The notes under the pieces: model-generated
Database searches by the model: none
Told to the model about the DNA's origin: nothing
Seen by the model: the letters and a program-made list of their open reading frames with translations, nothing else
Assembly: GCA_913009695.1 (NCBI GenBank)
Contig: CAJVWV010000003.1
Coordinates: 1-53,308 of the forward strand
DNA from: an uncultured bacterium
GTDB taxonomy: Bacteria > Patescibacteriota > Patescibacteriia > Patescibacteriales > SZUA-104
DNA: 53,308 bases
Direction of reading: 5' to 3'
In this document: piece by piece, positions 1 to 7,669 of the stretch
Numbering within the stretch: position 1 is the first letter of the stretch
Layout of the letters: every line of letters starts with the position of its first letter
Made by a program: the position numbers and the translations under genes

Positions 1-189
1 CCCACAAAATGGACATTTTTTTATATATCATACTTTAGATTTATGATTAATTTTAAATTATATCAATATTTTACCTAAAGTAAGAATAATATTCAACTTT
101 TTAAGCACCCAAATATTAACTTAAGCCAAAATTCAAAACAAAAAAGGATAAAATTGGATGGGATATTGTCTTTAGTTCAGCTTTGATTT
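1..189. other. AT-rich non-coding stretch at contig start
   Basis: I see no open frame with coding character here. The stretch is very AT-rich and probably holds the 3' flank of a gene lost beyond the contig edge, because a terminator-like hairpin follows it. Confidence 0.5.
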
Positions 190-226
190 AACCATTCACT
201 TTGGATCAAAATGAATGGTTTTTTGT
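190..226 (+). terminator. Rho-independent terminator-like hairpin
   Basis: Stem AACCATTCA (190-198) pairs perfectly with TGAATGGTT (212-220) and is followed by a T run. It would end a transcript entering from the contig edge. Confidence 0.6.
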
Positions 227-230
227 AAAC

Positions 231-259
231 TTGACATAAATAAAAATGTGTGTTATTGT
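231..259 (+). promoter_or_regulatory. Sigma70-type promoter for the small membrane protein gene
   Basis: TTGACA (231-236), a 17-nt spacer and TATTGT (254-259), about 90 nt ahead of the ATG at 348. The same TTGACN-17-TATTGT layout precedes the other small membrane protein gene (40848-41210). Confidence 0.55.
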
Positions 260-347
260 GTGATATTAGAGCATTATTGCTTATAATATAAATTGAACAT
301 TTTAAAGATTTTAATATAAATCTTAATATAATTTTGGGGGTAAAAGA

Positions 348-662
348 ATGGAATTTGTAGCGAAAATGAAAAAGAAAATAGAGGTTTATTATTTTGTAGC
401 TGTTGGTATGTTGTTATCGGTTGCTTCTTTTTTTCTTGAAGGGCCGCAGGAACATTCTATGTTGTTGCTGTTGTTCGGATACAGTGTTATGTTAATAAGT
501 GTACTCGCGGACATGTTTAAGGAATGGAGCAAGCGGGTAATCAGAGTAGTATTAATCGTTGGAATTTTAATCATGGCGATCGCTGTTATTGAGATGGCGA
601 CGACAAAAGAAGCCCAAAAACAGTTCAACGAAATAAAAGCCGTTGAACTTAGCGTATCTTAA
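348..662 (+). CDS. Small membrane protein of unknown function
   Basis: A protein of 104 residues that I do not recognise. It has three hydrophobic segments (roughly residues 14-31, 38-54 and 64-83) and a charged C-terminal tail, so it should sit in the cytoplasmic membrane with little exposed mass. The ATG at 348 is supported by a GGGGG Shine-Dalgarno-like run at 336-340 with 7-nt spacing, unusual here because most genes lack one. An in-frame ATG at 366 is an alternative start. The gene is monocistronic: it has its own promoter (231-259) and a terminator immediately after it (674-704). No function can be inferred from sequence or neighbours. Confidence 0.7.
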   Translation: MEFVAKMKKKIEVYYFVAVGMLLSVASFFLEGPQEHSMLLLLFGYSVMLISVLADMFKEWSKRVIRVVLIVGILIMAIAVIEMATTKEAQKQFNEIKAVELSVS

Positions 663-673
663 ATATTCTAATA

Positions 674-704
674 GGGTATTGGATTTCCAATGCCCTGTTT
701 TTTT
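674..704 (+). terminator. Rho-independent terminator
   Basis: Stem GGGTATTGG (674-682) with CCAATGCCC (687-695), one G-U pair, then a T run (698-704). It directly follows the small membrane protein gene and shows that the next gene needs its own promoter. Confidence 0.75.
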
Positions 705-708
705 ATGC

Positions 709-714
709 TATACT
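709..714 (+). promoter_or_regulatory. -10 box suggesting a leaderless methyltransferase transcript
   Basis: TATACT ends 6 nt before the ATG at 721, so transcription would start at or next to the start codon. There is no Shine-Dalgarno and no clear -35. Confidence 0.4.
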
Positions 715-720
715 TAAAGT

Positions 721-1491
721 ATGTTAAATACAAAAATAATAAAAAGTAAAGACAACGAAAAAATTAAATTATTAAAGAAATTGAAGTTGAAAAAATATAG
801 GGAAAAGTATAATAAATTTTTCGTTGAAAATTTAAATATTATTAAAGACGCGGGAATTAATTTTTCTTCGCTTTTTGTTACTCAAGAATTTATAGAAAAT
901 TATCCTAAGGAACTTGAGGTCGTTTTAGATAAATCTGGAGCAGGGGAATATTATATTATAAACAATAGGTTAAATAAGTCTTTTTCTGAACTGGATAATC
1001 CTTCGGGGATTTGCGCGGTTTATGAAAGAGTAAAACAAAAAATTAATTTTGATTCGCATGTTGTGTATTTAAATAATATAAACGATCCGGGAAACTTAGG
1101 AACTATTCTTCGCTCGGCGTTCGCTTTTAATTTTAAAAATATCGTTTTGGACGAGACTTGCGCGGACATTTATAACGCGAAGACTATTAACGCTGCCAAG
1201 GATTCAATTTTTAAATTAAATGTTTTTCATGATAAAAATTTAAAGATACTCAAAGAAACTAAAAGCAGGATGGAAATTTATACAACAAGATTAAAGGGCG
1301 GAGAAGATATTGTTAAACTAAAAAAAGAAAAATTATTTTGTGTAGTACTCGGAAATGAGGTAAAGGGGGTGAGCAAGGAAATTGAGGAGATGTCCGATAA
1401 ATTTATTAAAATAGATATAAATGAAGAAATAGACTCTTTAAACGTAGCGACCGCCGCGTCTATTATTTTTTACGAGATTAATAAGAAATAA
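721..1491 (+). CDS. TrmH/SpoU-family RNA 2'-O-ribose methyltransferase
   Basis: A SPOUT-class enzyme of 256 residues that should transfer a methyl group from S-adenosylmethionine to a ribose 2'-OH, most likely in 23S rRNA. The N-terminal ~100 residues are a lysine-rich substrate-binding part. The three TrmH motifs are all visible: NDPGNLGTILR near residues 121-131 with the conserved Asn and Arg, LGNEVKG near 210-216 with the conserved Glu, and SLNVATAAS near 239-247. Length matches the family. The start follows a -10-like box by only 6 nt, so the mRNA may be leaderless. A strong terminator (1519-1552) ends the unit. The exact target nucleotide cannot be read from the sequence. Confidence 0.88.
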   Translation: MLNTKIIKSKDNEKIKLLKKLKLKKYREKYNKFFVENLNIIKDAGINFSSLFVTQEFIENYPKELEVVLDKSGAGEYYIINNRLNKSFSELDNPSGICAVYERVKQKINFDSHVVYLNNINDPGNLGTILRSAFAFNFKNIVLDETCADIYNAKTINAAKDSIFKLNVFHDKNLKILKETKSRMEIYTTRLKGGEDIVKLKKEKLFCVVLGNEVKGVSKEIEEMSDKFIKIDINEEIDSLNVATAASIIFYEINKK

Positions 1492-1518
1492 TACTTAATA
1501 AATTATAATATTATAAAA

Positions 1519-1552
1519 CTCACCTAAGAAAATTTTAGGTGAGTTTTTGTTT
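1519..1552 (+). terminator. Strong Rho-independent terminator
   Basis: Inverted repeat of about 10 bp (ACTCACCTAA with TTAGGTGAGT) around a short loop, followed by a T-rich tract. It lies 27 nt after the methyltransferase stop. Confidence 0.8.
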
Positions 1553-1560
1553 TTATATAA

Positions 1561-1726
1561 TAGACCTGTTGCTTAATCCCTAGTACTCGGGACTACAATT
1601 CGCATATTCCGGTAAATTTTCCTTAAAAATATTTGGCCTATATTAGTATATAAGCAAAAGATTTTTAAGGAAAATTTCCTCGAAATCCGCAAATTTCGCT
1701 ACATAGCTTATTAAGCAACAGGTCTA
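1561..1726. mobile_element. MITE-like element with 17-bp perfect terminal inverted repeats
   Basis: The left end TAGACCTGTTGCTTAAT (1561-1577) is exactly the reverse complement of 1710-1726. The 166-bp interior is non-coding and has a second inner inverted repeat (AAATTTTCCTTAAAAA with its complement). The ends could include a TA target duplication. A diverged relative lies at 33503-33588. No transposase with matching ends is in the window. Confidence 0.7.
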
Positions 1727-1732
1727 ATTATT

Positions 1733-3775
1733 TTATATATCTAAATTTTCAACAGCTTTGGCGTGCGTCTGGATAAAATGTTTTCTAGGGAGTACGTCTC
1801 CGCCCATAAGCATATCAAATACTTCATCAGCCCGGGCAGCGTCTTCAACAGTAACCTGCTTCATTAATCTATGTTCCGGATCCATAGTAGTTTCCCAGAG
1901 TTGATTCGGATTCATTTCACCAAGACCCTTATATCTCTGAATATTAATTTTTGCTGGTTTTTTTACTTCTTTTTTATTTCCTTTTTCTTTTGTTTTCACC
2001 TCTTCTGTTTCAGATTCGACTTCTTCTTCATTAACATCATCCGCTTCCATTATTTCTCCACCAAGCTCTTTGATTATTTTTTCTTTTTCTTCATCAGAGT
2101 AAGCGTATTTAATAGTAGCTCCTTTTTTAAGTTGATAAAGTGGCGGTTGAGCAATATATAGGTGTCCGTTTGTAACAAGGCTAGTAAAATGCCTAAAAAA
2201 TAAGGTTAATAAAAGAGTTCTAATATGGGCGCCGTCAACGTCGGCATCAGTCATGATTATTACTCTGTGGTATCTAAGTTTTTCCAAATCAAGCTGGTCG
2301 TCAATATTTGTGCCTAAGGCAATAACTAAGTTTTTAATTTCATTATTAGCAAGCATTTTATCAAGCCGCGCTCTTTCAACGTTCAGGATTTTACCGCGAA
2401 GGGGGAGTATAGCTTGGAATTTTCTGTCGCGTCCCTGTTTAGCGCTTCCACCGGCAGAGTCTCCCTCTACAATGTATAGTTCGCATTCTTCCGGTTTTCT
2501 TGAAGAGCAATCGGATAATTTTCCCGGAAGAGTCATTCCTTCAAGCGCGCCTTTCCTTAAAATAGTAGCGCGCGCGGTTCGGGCCGCGATACGAGCCTGA
2601 GACGAAAGAATACATTTTCCTATTATTGCTTCAGCTTCTTTGGGTCGTTCATTTAAAAAGTTGGAAAAAGCATCTCCGAAAGCTTGCTCAACATAGGTTT
2701 TCATTTCAGCGTTTCCAAGTTTTCCCTTAGTTTGCCCCTCAAATTGCGGTTCAGATAATTTAACGCTAATAATAGCGGTTAATCCCTCGCGAACATCTTC
2801 CCCTGTTAAATTTTCGTCTTTTTCTTTTATTAAATTTTTTGTTCGAGCGTAGGTATTAAGGGTTCTTGTAAGAGCGGTTCTAAATCCGACTATATGCGTT
2901 CCGCCATCTGGGTTATGAATATTATTTGCAAAAGGCATAACCATTTCATTAAATTCGTCATTATATTGGAGCGCTACTTCCACTTTTCCATCTTTAACTT
3001 CTTTTTCAACATAAAAAATCGTTTCATTTTTTACGGTTTTATTATGATTAAGGGATTTAATGTATGATTTTATTCCGCCTTCAAAATGAAATTTATAATC
3101 TTTTTCCCGATGGCCTTCGCGTCTGTCCGAAAGTTTTATAGTAATTCCTTTTGTTAAGTATGATTGCTGGCGCAAACGATCTAAAATTTTTCCCCAATTA
3201 TATTCAAGCTCGGTAAATATTGTTTCGTCCGCTTTAAACGTAATAGTAGTTCCGGTTTTTTTGGAAGCTCCGATTGATTTTAATTTTTTAACCGGTATTC
3301 CTTTTTTGTATTCTTGAACCCAGATTTTACCTTCACGATAAACTTCAGCTTTAAGGTATTCGCTTAAAGCGTTAACAACCGATACGCCAACGCCATGCAG
3401 TCCGCCGGAAACTTTATATCCGCCGCCTTCGCCGAACTTTCCTCCGGCATGAAGCTTAGTTAATACGGTTTCCAAAGCGGAAACGCCGGTAACTTTATGC
3501 TTTCCAACCGGAATACCGCGTCCATTGTCAGTAATTTCCACCATGCCTTGCGGAAGAAGCTTTACGTCAATTTCAGTTGCGTACCCTGCCATTGCTTCGT
3601 CAATGCCGTTATCAACAACCTCCCAGATTAAATGGTGAAGTCCCGAAGCGGAAGTTGAACCAATGTACATCCCCGGCCTTTTTCTAACAGGATCAAGACC
3701 CTCAAGGACTGTAATAGACTCAGCGCCGTAAGTTGATTTTTGGTTATTTTTTTTAGTTTGTTTTGTTTTTGTCAT
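1733..3775 (-). CDS. gyrB: DNA gyrase subunit B
   Basis: The ATPase and Toprim subunit of gyrase (680 residues), which introduces negative supercoils together with GyrA. The GHKL ATPase comes first: WEVVDNGIDEA near 51-61 with the catalytic Glu, DNGRGIP, and the GGLHGVG ATP lid. The transducer domain follows, then Toprim with EGDSAGGSA near 437 and DADVDG near 510, then the RYKGLGEM tail. QAILPLRGKILNVE is the gyrase rather than ParE form. A very acidic and lysine-rich linker (about 573-612) sits between Toprim and the tail, where some GyrB proteins carry insertions. A promoter lies at 3842-3870. gyrA is not in the window. A MITE-like element ends only 6 nt beyond its stop codon. Confidence 0.96.
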   Translation of the reverse strand: MTKTKQTKKNNQKSTYGAESITVLEGLDPVRKRPGMYIGSTSASGLHHLIWEVVDNGIDEAMAGYATEIDVKLLPQGMVEITDNGRGIPVGKHKVTGVSALETVLTKLHAGGKFGEGGGYKVSGGLHGVGVSVVNALSEYLKAEVYREGKIWVQEYKKGIPVKKLKSIGASKKTGTTITFKADETIFTELEYNWGKILDRLRQQSYLTKGITIKLSDRREGHREKDYKFHFEGGIKSYIKSLNHNKTVKNETIFYVEKEVKDGKVEVALQYNDEFNEMVMPFANNIHNPDGGTHIVGFRTALTRTLNTYARTKNLIKEKDENLTGEDVREGLTAIISVKLSEPQFEGQTKGKLGNAEMKTYVEQAFGDAFSNFLNERPKEAEAIIGKCILSSQARIAARTARATILRKGALEGMTLPGKLSDCSSRKPEECELYIVEGDSAGGSAKQGRDRKFQAILPLRGKILNVERARLDKMLANNEIKNLVIALGTNIDDQLDLEKLRYHRVIIMTDADVDGAHIRTLLLTLFFRHFTSLVTNGHLYIAQPPLYQLKKGATIKYAYSDEEKEKIIKELGGEIMEADDVNEEEVESETEEVKTKEKGNKKEVKKPAKINIQRYKGLGEMNPNQLWETTMDPEHRLMKQVTVEDAARADEVFDMLMGGDVLPRKHFIQTHAKAVENLDI

Positions 3776-3841
3776 ATTTATTAAAATTTACCTTATTTTA
3801 CATAAAAATTAACCCTAATTAACAGGGTAAATTATGTATAT

Positions 3842-3870
3842 ATTTTAGCAAAAAAATAGTAAAATAGCAA
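3842..3870 (-). promoter_or_regulatory. gyrB promoter
   Basis: On the minus strand TTGCTA (3865-3870), a 17-nt spacer and TAAAAT (3842-3847), 66 nt upstream of the gyrB ATG. A small hairpin (ACCCT with AGGGT) lies in the leader. Confidence 0.5.
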
Positions 3871-3873
3871 GCA

Positions 3874-3902
3874 TTGACAGAATTTAGAAAATATGTAATA
3901 AT
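3874..3902 (+). promoter_or_regulatory. Possible promoter divergent from gyrB
   Basis: TTGACA (3874-3879) with TAATAA or AATAAT about 16-17 nt downstream. It reads toward the MITE-like element and the unknown gene at 4250. The -10 is weak. Confidence 0.3.
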
Positions 3903-4161
3903 GTTATGAAGCTCATTAAAATCAATAAGTATTATTGCAGGTTTTAGTTAATTTTAAAAGCTATAGGATTTGCGTGTTTGTACGATAATCCACATTTTAC
4001 TCATGCAAACTGTCCATCCCGAAGCGTCGGGATAAACAGTCCGCTTGATGATGTTTATTGTATTAGCGGACTGTTTGTGAGCGGAGCGAACGGACAGTTT
4101 GCGTTTTTGTACTCAAACGCGTAAGTTCTAAGTTATTTAAAATATGTAATAATATTATGAA
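3889..4161 (+). repeat. 22-bp direct repeat flanking a MITE-like element
   Basis: 3889-3910 and 4140-4161 are the same 22 bp apart from one base (AAATATGTAATAAT, then G or A, then TTATGAA). They lie on either side of the element at 3967-4126. Each copy ends in an ATG that opens only a very short frame. Confidence 0.6.
3967..4126. mobile_element. MITE-like element, copy A
   Basis: About 160 bp, nearly identical to the reverse complement of 8404-8592. The right end CAAACGCGTAAGT (4114-4126) is intact and the left end is degenerate. Inside are inverted pairs built from GGACTGTTT and AAACTGTCC and the palindrome ATCCCGAAGCGTCGGGAT. It lacks the GC-rich hairpin that copy B carries. Confidence 0.75.
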
Positions 4162-4249
4162 AATAAAGAAGTACCTTAAATAATGGCAAGTCTGGGGTTT
4201 TGACATGGGGTCAAGGTGAGGGACGAGCCAAAAATAAAGGAGGTTGTAA

Positions 4250-4966
4250 ATGAGCAAAAAGAACGTACATCCGATCGTAAGAGGAGCTGGCTGGATAGGA
4301 AGTTTCGCTGGAGCACTGGTAGAAGAGCTTGAGGAGCTTGGTGTGCCATTTGATAGCATTCATAAGCTTAACGGCAACACTAAGGAAGGCAGGTCTCTTG
4401 TCCGTGTCTGTGCTGAAAAAATCGCTGAGGCGGTGAATGGAGTAAAAAGTGAGTTTCTTAAACTCATTTCCGGCGACGAAATTCTTATTCTTAATGAGTG
4501 CGACGGGTCAAAAGGTCTGGCAGATGCAAATGATGTATTTAATTGGATTGACCATGATTTTGTAAATTATGGAGCTGACCAGAAAGGGTCAGCAACAGGA
4601 AAAACCAAGGTTCGTGTTCATGAGATGGCAGAAGATGGCACTTTTGCGCAGATGTTCGGATACTTATTCGGAGTTTCTCCTGATGGCATGGATGTTGCTG
4701 AGTTTGTAAGGCAATATCGTGGCGAACTGAATAAGCTTTGTCTAACTCCGCATCAGATCAGGAATTTTCAAATGGAGTACCGCAATTGGCTTTGGACAGA
4801 CGGCAACGCCACTTTTTTCTTATTTGAGTCAAACAGCGAATTTTTCGTTGCCCGCGTGAGCGTGTACTCTGGTGGTTCGCTCTACGTGTTCGTGAGCCGG
4901 TTTGAGGACTCGCGCGTCTGGCGCGCCGGGCGCCGCCATCGAGTGGTTGTTCCGCAATTGGCTTGA
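4250..4966 (+). CDS. Unknown protein with a GC-rich basic C-terminal segment
   Basis: A protein of 238 residues with no motif that I can name. It looks soluble: there is no signal peptide and no membrane segment. It is acidic in the first half and ends in an aromatic and beta-rich segment finishing RHRVVVPQLA. That ending looks to me like one seen in other hypothetical proteins of uncultured bacteria, but I cannot verify this. The start is firm: AAAGGAGGTT (4236-4245) lies at ideal distance from the ATG, in contrast to most genes here. The last ~120 bases of coding sequence are clearly GC-richer than the surroundings. MITE-like copy A lies upstream and a strong terminator (4992-5032) downstream, so this is a one-gene insert, possibly acquired. 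Confidence 0.75.
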   Translation: MSKKNVHPIVRGAGWIGSFAGALVEELEELGVPFDSIHKLNGNTKEGRSLVRVCAEKIAEAVNGVKSEFLKLISGDEILILNECDGSKGLADANDVFNWIDHDFVNYGADQKGSATGKTKVRVHEMAEDGTFAQMFGYLFGVSPDGMDVAEFVRQYRGELNKLCLTPHQIRNFQMEYRNWLWTDGNATFFLFESNSEFFVARVSVYSGGSLYVFVSRFEDSRVWRAGRRHRVVVPQLA

Positions 4967-4991
4967 TTCCTCGTTCCTTTGATCGCTTTAT

Positions 4992-5032
4992 CCCCTGAAT
5001 GAATTTTGTTCATTCAGGGGCTTTTCTTTTTA
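4992..5032 (+). terminator. Strong Rho-independent terminator
   Basis: Perfect 10-bp stem CCCCTGAATG (4992-5001) with CATTCAGGGG (5011-5020), followed by CTTTTCTTTTT. Confidence 0.85.
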
Positions 5033-5085
5033 ATGGTTCTTTATAATTTTTGGACAATCTAAAATAATGAATTTTGGTTTATTTT

Positions 5086-5187
5086 AGACATCCGATGTCT
5101 TAAGCTCTGTTGAAATTTTTAAAACTTTATTGTTTAGTGGAAAATTTACTGTTATCAAAGCAAAAGCGTAAAAGACATCGGATGTCT
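5086..5187. repeat. Palindrome pair forming the ends of a 102-bp unit
   Basis: AGACATCCGATGTCTT (5086-5101) recurs in reverse complement at 5172-5187. Each copy is itself nearly palindromic. They may be paired operator-like sites or the ends of a tiny non-autonomous element. The 70 bp between them holds nothing recognisable. This pair fills most of the gap between 5033 and the next gene. Confidence 0.6.
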
Positions 5188-5283
5188 TTAGTGTTTATTG
5201 CTCCAAAATTTGTCAAAAGATTGTAAAGAACTTTTTAATATATTTATTTGGCAATATACCGTAATTTATGGTAAAATATAAAC

Positions 5284-6324
5284 ATGAAAAAAGATGACCT
5301 GCCTGCCGGCAAGGCAGGAGAAAATTTACTTGACGATTATTCTTCCGACTATGCTCAGGACGTTTCTATTAATAATGAAGAAGCTGGGAATGGTGACGAA
5401 AACGAAAAACCCAAAACGGTTGATATTAAAAGATATAAAGATATCGGTGGCCTTACATTAAGGAGGCTTGATTGGGGGCTTTGGTATGTTGAGCATAAAA
5501 AGATTTTGCAAAGAATTTTAATCGGATTTTTAATTTTAGTTTCCGGAGCGTCTTGGTCGTATACTATTTATGGTTTTGCTTATTACTATACTCGCGGTAT
5601 AGCCGAGGACGAATTAATGGCAAAGCAGATAATAGAAGCGGGTCACTTGAATCATGAAGCGATTTTAATGTCTATGCCAAAAGATTTAGTTTATGATCAA
5701 ACGAAGATTTTAAAGGCAAATGAAGATAGATATGATTTTTACGCGCGGGTTATGAATCCCAATGATAGGCATAGCGTTTTGATAGAATATTATTTTCTAA
5801 CGTCTACGGGAGAGACAGAACATGCCAAAGAATTTATTTTACCTGGCGAAACAAAGTATTTCTTATCATTATCAAATGAATTAGAATCTCGGCCAGTTAA
5901 CGCTCAACTTAGATTGGCGGACGTAAATTGGAATAGGATTGATAGGCATGAAATTAGCGATTGGGAGTTGTTTAAGGACAAGAGAATAGATTTTACAATT
6001 AACGATGCTCAATTTGTGCCGGCTAACCAAAGCGGTTTATCGGATAAAATAAATTTAAATCATTTAGAGTTTACAGCCAAAAATAACTCGGCTTATAATT
6101 ATTGGAATGTTGATTTTGTGATTTTACTGTATAGCGGCCCTAATGTTGTTGGTATTAATAAATATAGCATTGAAGAATTTATGTCCGGAGAAGAGCGTGA
6201 AGCGGCTATGAGCTGGCCGGGCGTTATTGGCAGAGTTAGTAAAGTAGAAATAATACCAGAGATTGATATTACAAGAAGCGATATTTATATAAAGCATGAA
6301 GGGGGAATAGGGGAGGAGAAGTGA
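5284..6324 (+). CDS. Bitopic membrane protein of unknown function
   Basis: A protein of 346 residues with an acidic cytoplasmic N-terminus (~75 residues), one membrane helix (about 77-102) and a ~240-residue outer domain of mixed strands and helices. I do not recognise a family. The gene lies just upstream of the rodA-type gene in the same orientation, which may point to envelope work, but this is inference. The ATG follows a TAAAAT hexamer (5272-5277) by 6 nt, so the message may be leaderless. A palindromic repeat (5298-5318) lies in frame right after the start and encodes the segment LPAGKAG, so the extreme N-terminus is repeat-derived. Confidence 0.75.
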   Translation: MKKDDLPAGKAGENLLDDYSSDYAQDVSINNEEAGNGDENEKPKTVDIKRYKDIGGLTLRRLDWGLWYVEHKKILQRILIGFLILVSGASWSYTIYGFAYYYTRGIAEDELMAKQIIEAGHLNHEAILMSMPKDLVYDQTKILKANEDRYDFYARVMNPNDRHSVLIEYYFLTSTGETEHAKEFILPGETKYFLSLSNELESRPVNAQLRLADVNWNRIDRHEISDWELFKDKRIDFTINDAQFVPANQSGLSDKINLNHLEFTAKNNSAYNYWNVDFVILLYSGPNVVGINKYSIEEFMSGEEREAAMSWPGVIGRVSKVEIIPEIDITRSDIYIKHEGGIGEEK

Positions 6325-6334
6325 TGAAGTTTTA

Positions 6335-6450
6335 AATGTCAAAGCTCAAATGCCAAATCAATTTTAAATTTCCAAATAATAAAATTAATTATTTGTCATT
6401 TGGATTTTGGTTTTGATTTGTCATTTGGATTTTGGCATTTTGTATTTGTT
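6335..6450. repeat. Interspersed TCAAATG/CATTTGA-rich repeat
   Basis: Low-complexity inverted repeat built from words such as CAAAGCTCAAATG, CATTTGGATTTTGG and TTGTCATTTGGATTTTGG. A relative lies at 23238-23372. An open frame runs through part of it into rodA (from 6400), but the translated repeat looks non-native, so I start rodA at 6451. Confidence 0.6.
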
Positions 6451-7557
6451 ATGTTTAATAAAATTACATTATATCTAAAAAACATTGATTGGATTTTATT
6501 TTCGTCCGTATTGCTACTCGTTTGTTTCGGTTTGATAGAGATATATAGCATAGCCCTTGGCCAGGGCGCGACGGATTTGCTTAATTTTAAAAAGCAAATT
6601 TTTTTCTGCTTTCTGGGATTCGCTTTGTTGTTTTTGTTTGCTTTCATTGATTATCATAATTTACGAAGCTTAAGCAACTATTTTTATATTTTTGGGATTA
6701 TACTTCTTGTTGGCGTTTTATTTTTTGGAGAAACGATTCGTGGTACGCGAGGTTGGTTTTCTTTTGGAAATTTTAGCCTACAGCCGGTCGAATTTATAAA
6801 ATTTTTTATTATTTTATTTTTGGCTCGTTATTTTTCAGGGGTGTCAATAAAAGTAAATACTCTAAAACATTTTTTTATTAGTGGTGGAGGCATATTGATT
6901 CTTATTTTATTAGTATTGGGTCAGCCTGATTTTGGGTCAGCCTTAATTCTTTTTCTGTTATGGTTATCCATGATAGTTTTAGCTGGTTTTAATAGAAAAT
7001 ATTTAATTGTAATTTTTTTAATTATAAGCATGCTTGGAAGCTTGGCTTGGGGATTTTATTTTAAGCCTTATCAGAAAGAACGTATTTTAACTTTTTTAAA
7101 TCCTTCGGCTAATTCACTCGATCAGGGTTATAGCATTACTCAAGCTATTATCGCTATTGGATCCGGCGGATTATTCGGCAGAGGACTGGGTTTTGGCTCT
7201 CAATCACAGTTAAAATTTTTACCGGAAAGCCAAACAGATTTTATTTTTGCCGTAGTTTCCGAGGAATTAGGATTTTTGGGAGCCTTTTTAGTGCTTTTAT
7301 TTTTTGTCATCTTTTTTTACAGATGTATTATTAATTTAAAGAAAATCAACAATGATTTCGGCATTTTTTTTATTTTAGGGGCCATGAGCTTGATTTTTAT
7401 TGAAATGTTTATTAATATTGGTATGAACATAGGAATCTTGCCTGTTGTGGGCATTGCCCTTCCTTTTTTAAGTTATGGGGGTTCTGCTATGATTGCTAAT
7501 TTAATATTGGTAGGCGTAGTTGAAAGTATTATTATTAGATCAAAAATTAATTATTAA
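6451..7557 (+). CDS. rodA: RodA-type SEDS peptidoglycan glycosyltransferase
   Basis: A multi-pass membrane protein of 368 residues with about ten helices that polymerises lipid II into glycan strands for cell elongation. SEDS signatures are clear: TRGWFSFGNFSLQPVEFIK, GQPDFGSA, GSGGLFGRGLG, the QTDFIFAVVSEELG loop with the catalytic Asp, and ALPFLSYGGSAM near the C-terminus. Length matches RodA (about 370). The in-frame ATG at 6400 lies inside an interspersed repeat, so ATG 6451 is chosen. A second SEDS protein, FtsW, is at 34653, which is why this one is assigned to elongation. No class B PBP partner is in the window. Confidence 0.88.
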   Translation: MFNKITLYLKNIDWILFSSVLLLVCFGLIEIYSIALGQGATDLLNFKKQIFFCFLGFALLFLFAFIDYHNLRSLSNYFYIFGIILLVGVLFFGETIRGTRGWFSFGNFSLQPVEFIKFFIILFLARYFSGVSIKVNTLKHFFISGGGILILILLVLGQPDFGSALILFLLWLSMIVLAGFNRKYLIVIFLIISMLGSLAWGFYFKPYQKERILTFLNPSANSLDQGYSITQAIIAIGSGGLFGRGLGFGSQSQLKFLPESQTDFIFAVVSEELGFLGAFLVLLFFVIFFYRCIINLKKINNDFGIFFILGAMSLIFIEMFINIGMNIGILPVVGIALPFLSYGGSAMIANLILVGVVESIIIRSKINY

Positions 7558-7665
7558 ATATTTAGACAGCAGAAAACAAAGAACAGATGACAGAAGATAT
7601 AAGTATGTTTTTCTATTAAACTTTAATCTATCCGTTATCCGCCGTTTGTTATTTGCTATCTTTAA
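7558..7665. repeat. Interspersed repeat between rodA and rplY
   Basis: The stretch CAGCAGAAAACAAAGAAC...ATCCGCCGTTTGTTATTTGC is a partly complementary low-complexity unit. The open frame of the next gene extends through it from 7520, but the translation is unlike bL25. Confidence 0.4.
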
Positions 7666-7669
7666 AAAT

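Noticed and set aside
4250-6324. Alternative genetic code with UGA as sense
   Set aside because: Genes at 4250 and 5284 end naturally at TGA, and RF1 and normal protein lengths fit the standard code.
6400-6450. N-terminal extension of RodA
   Set aside because: The extra residues (MDFGFDLSFGFWHF) translate a low-complexity repeat.
7520-7669. N-terminal extension of bL25
   Set aside because: The added residues translate an interspersed repeat and overlap the end of rodA; the canonical bL25 start is ATG 7670.
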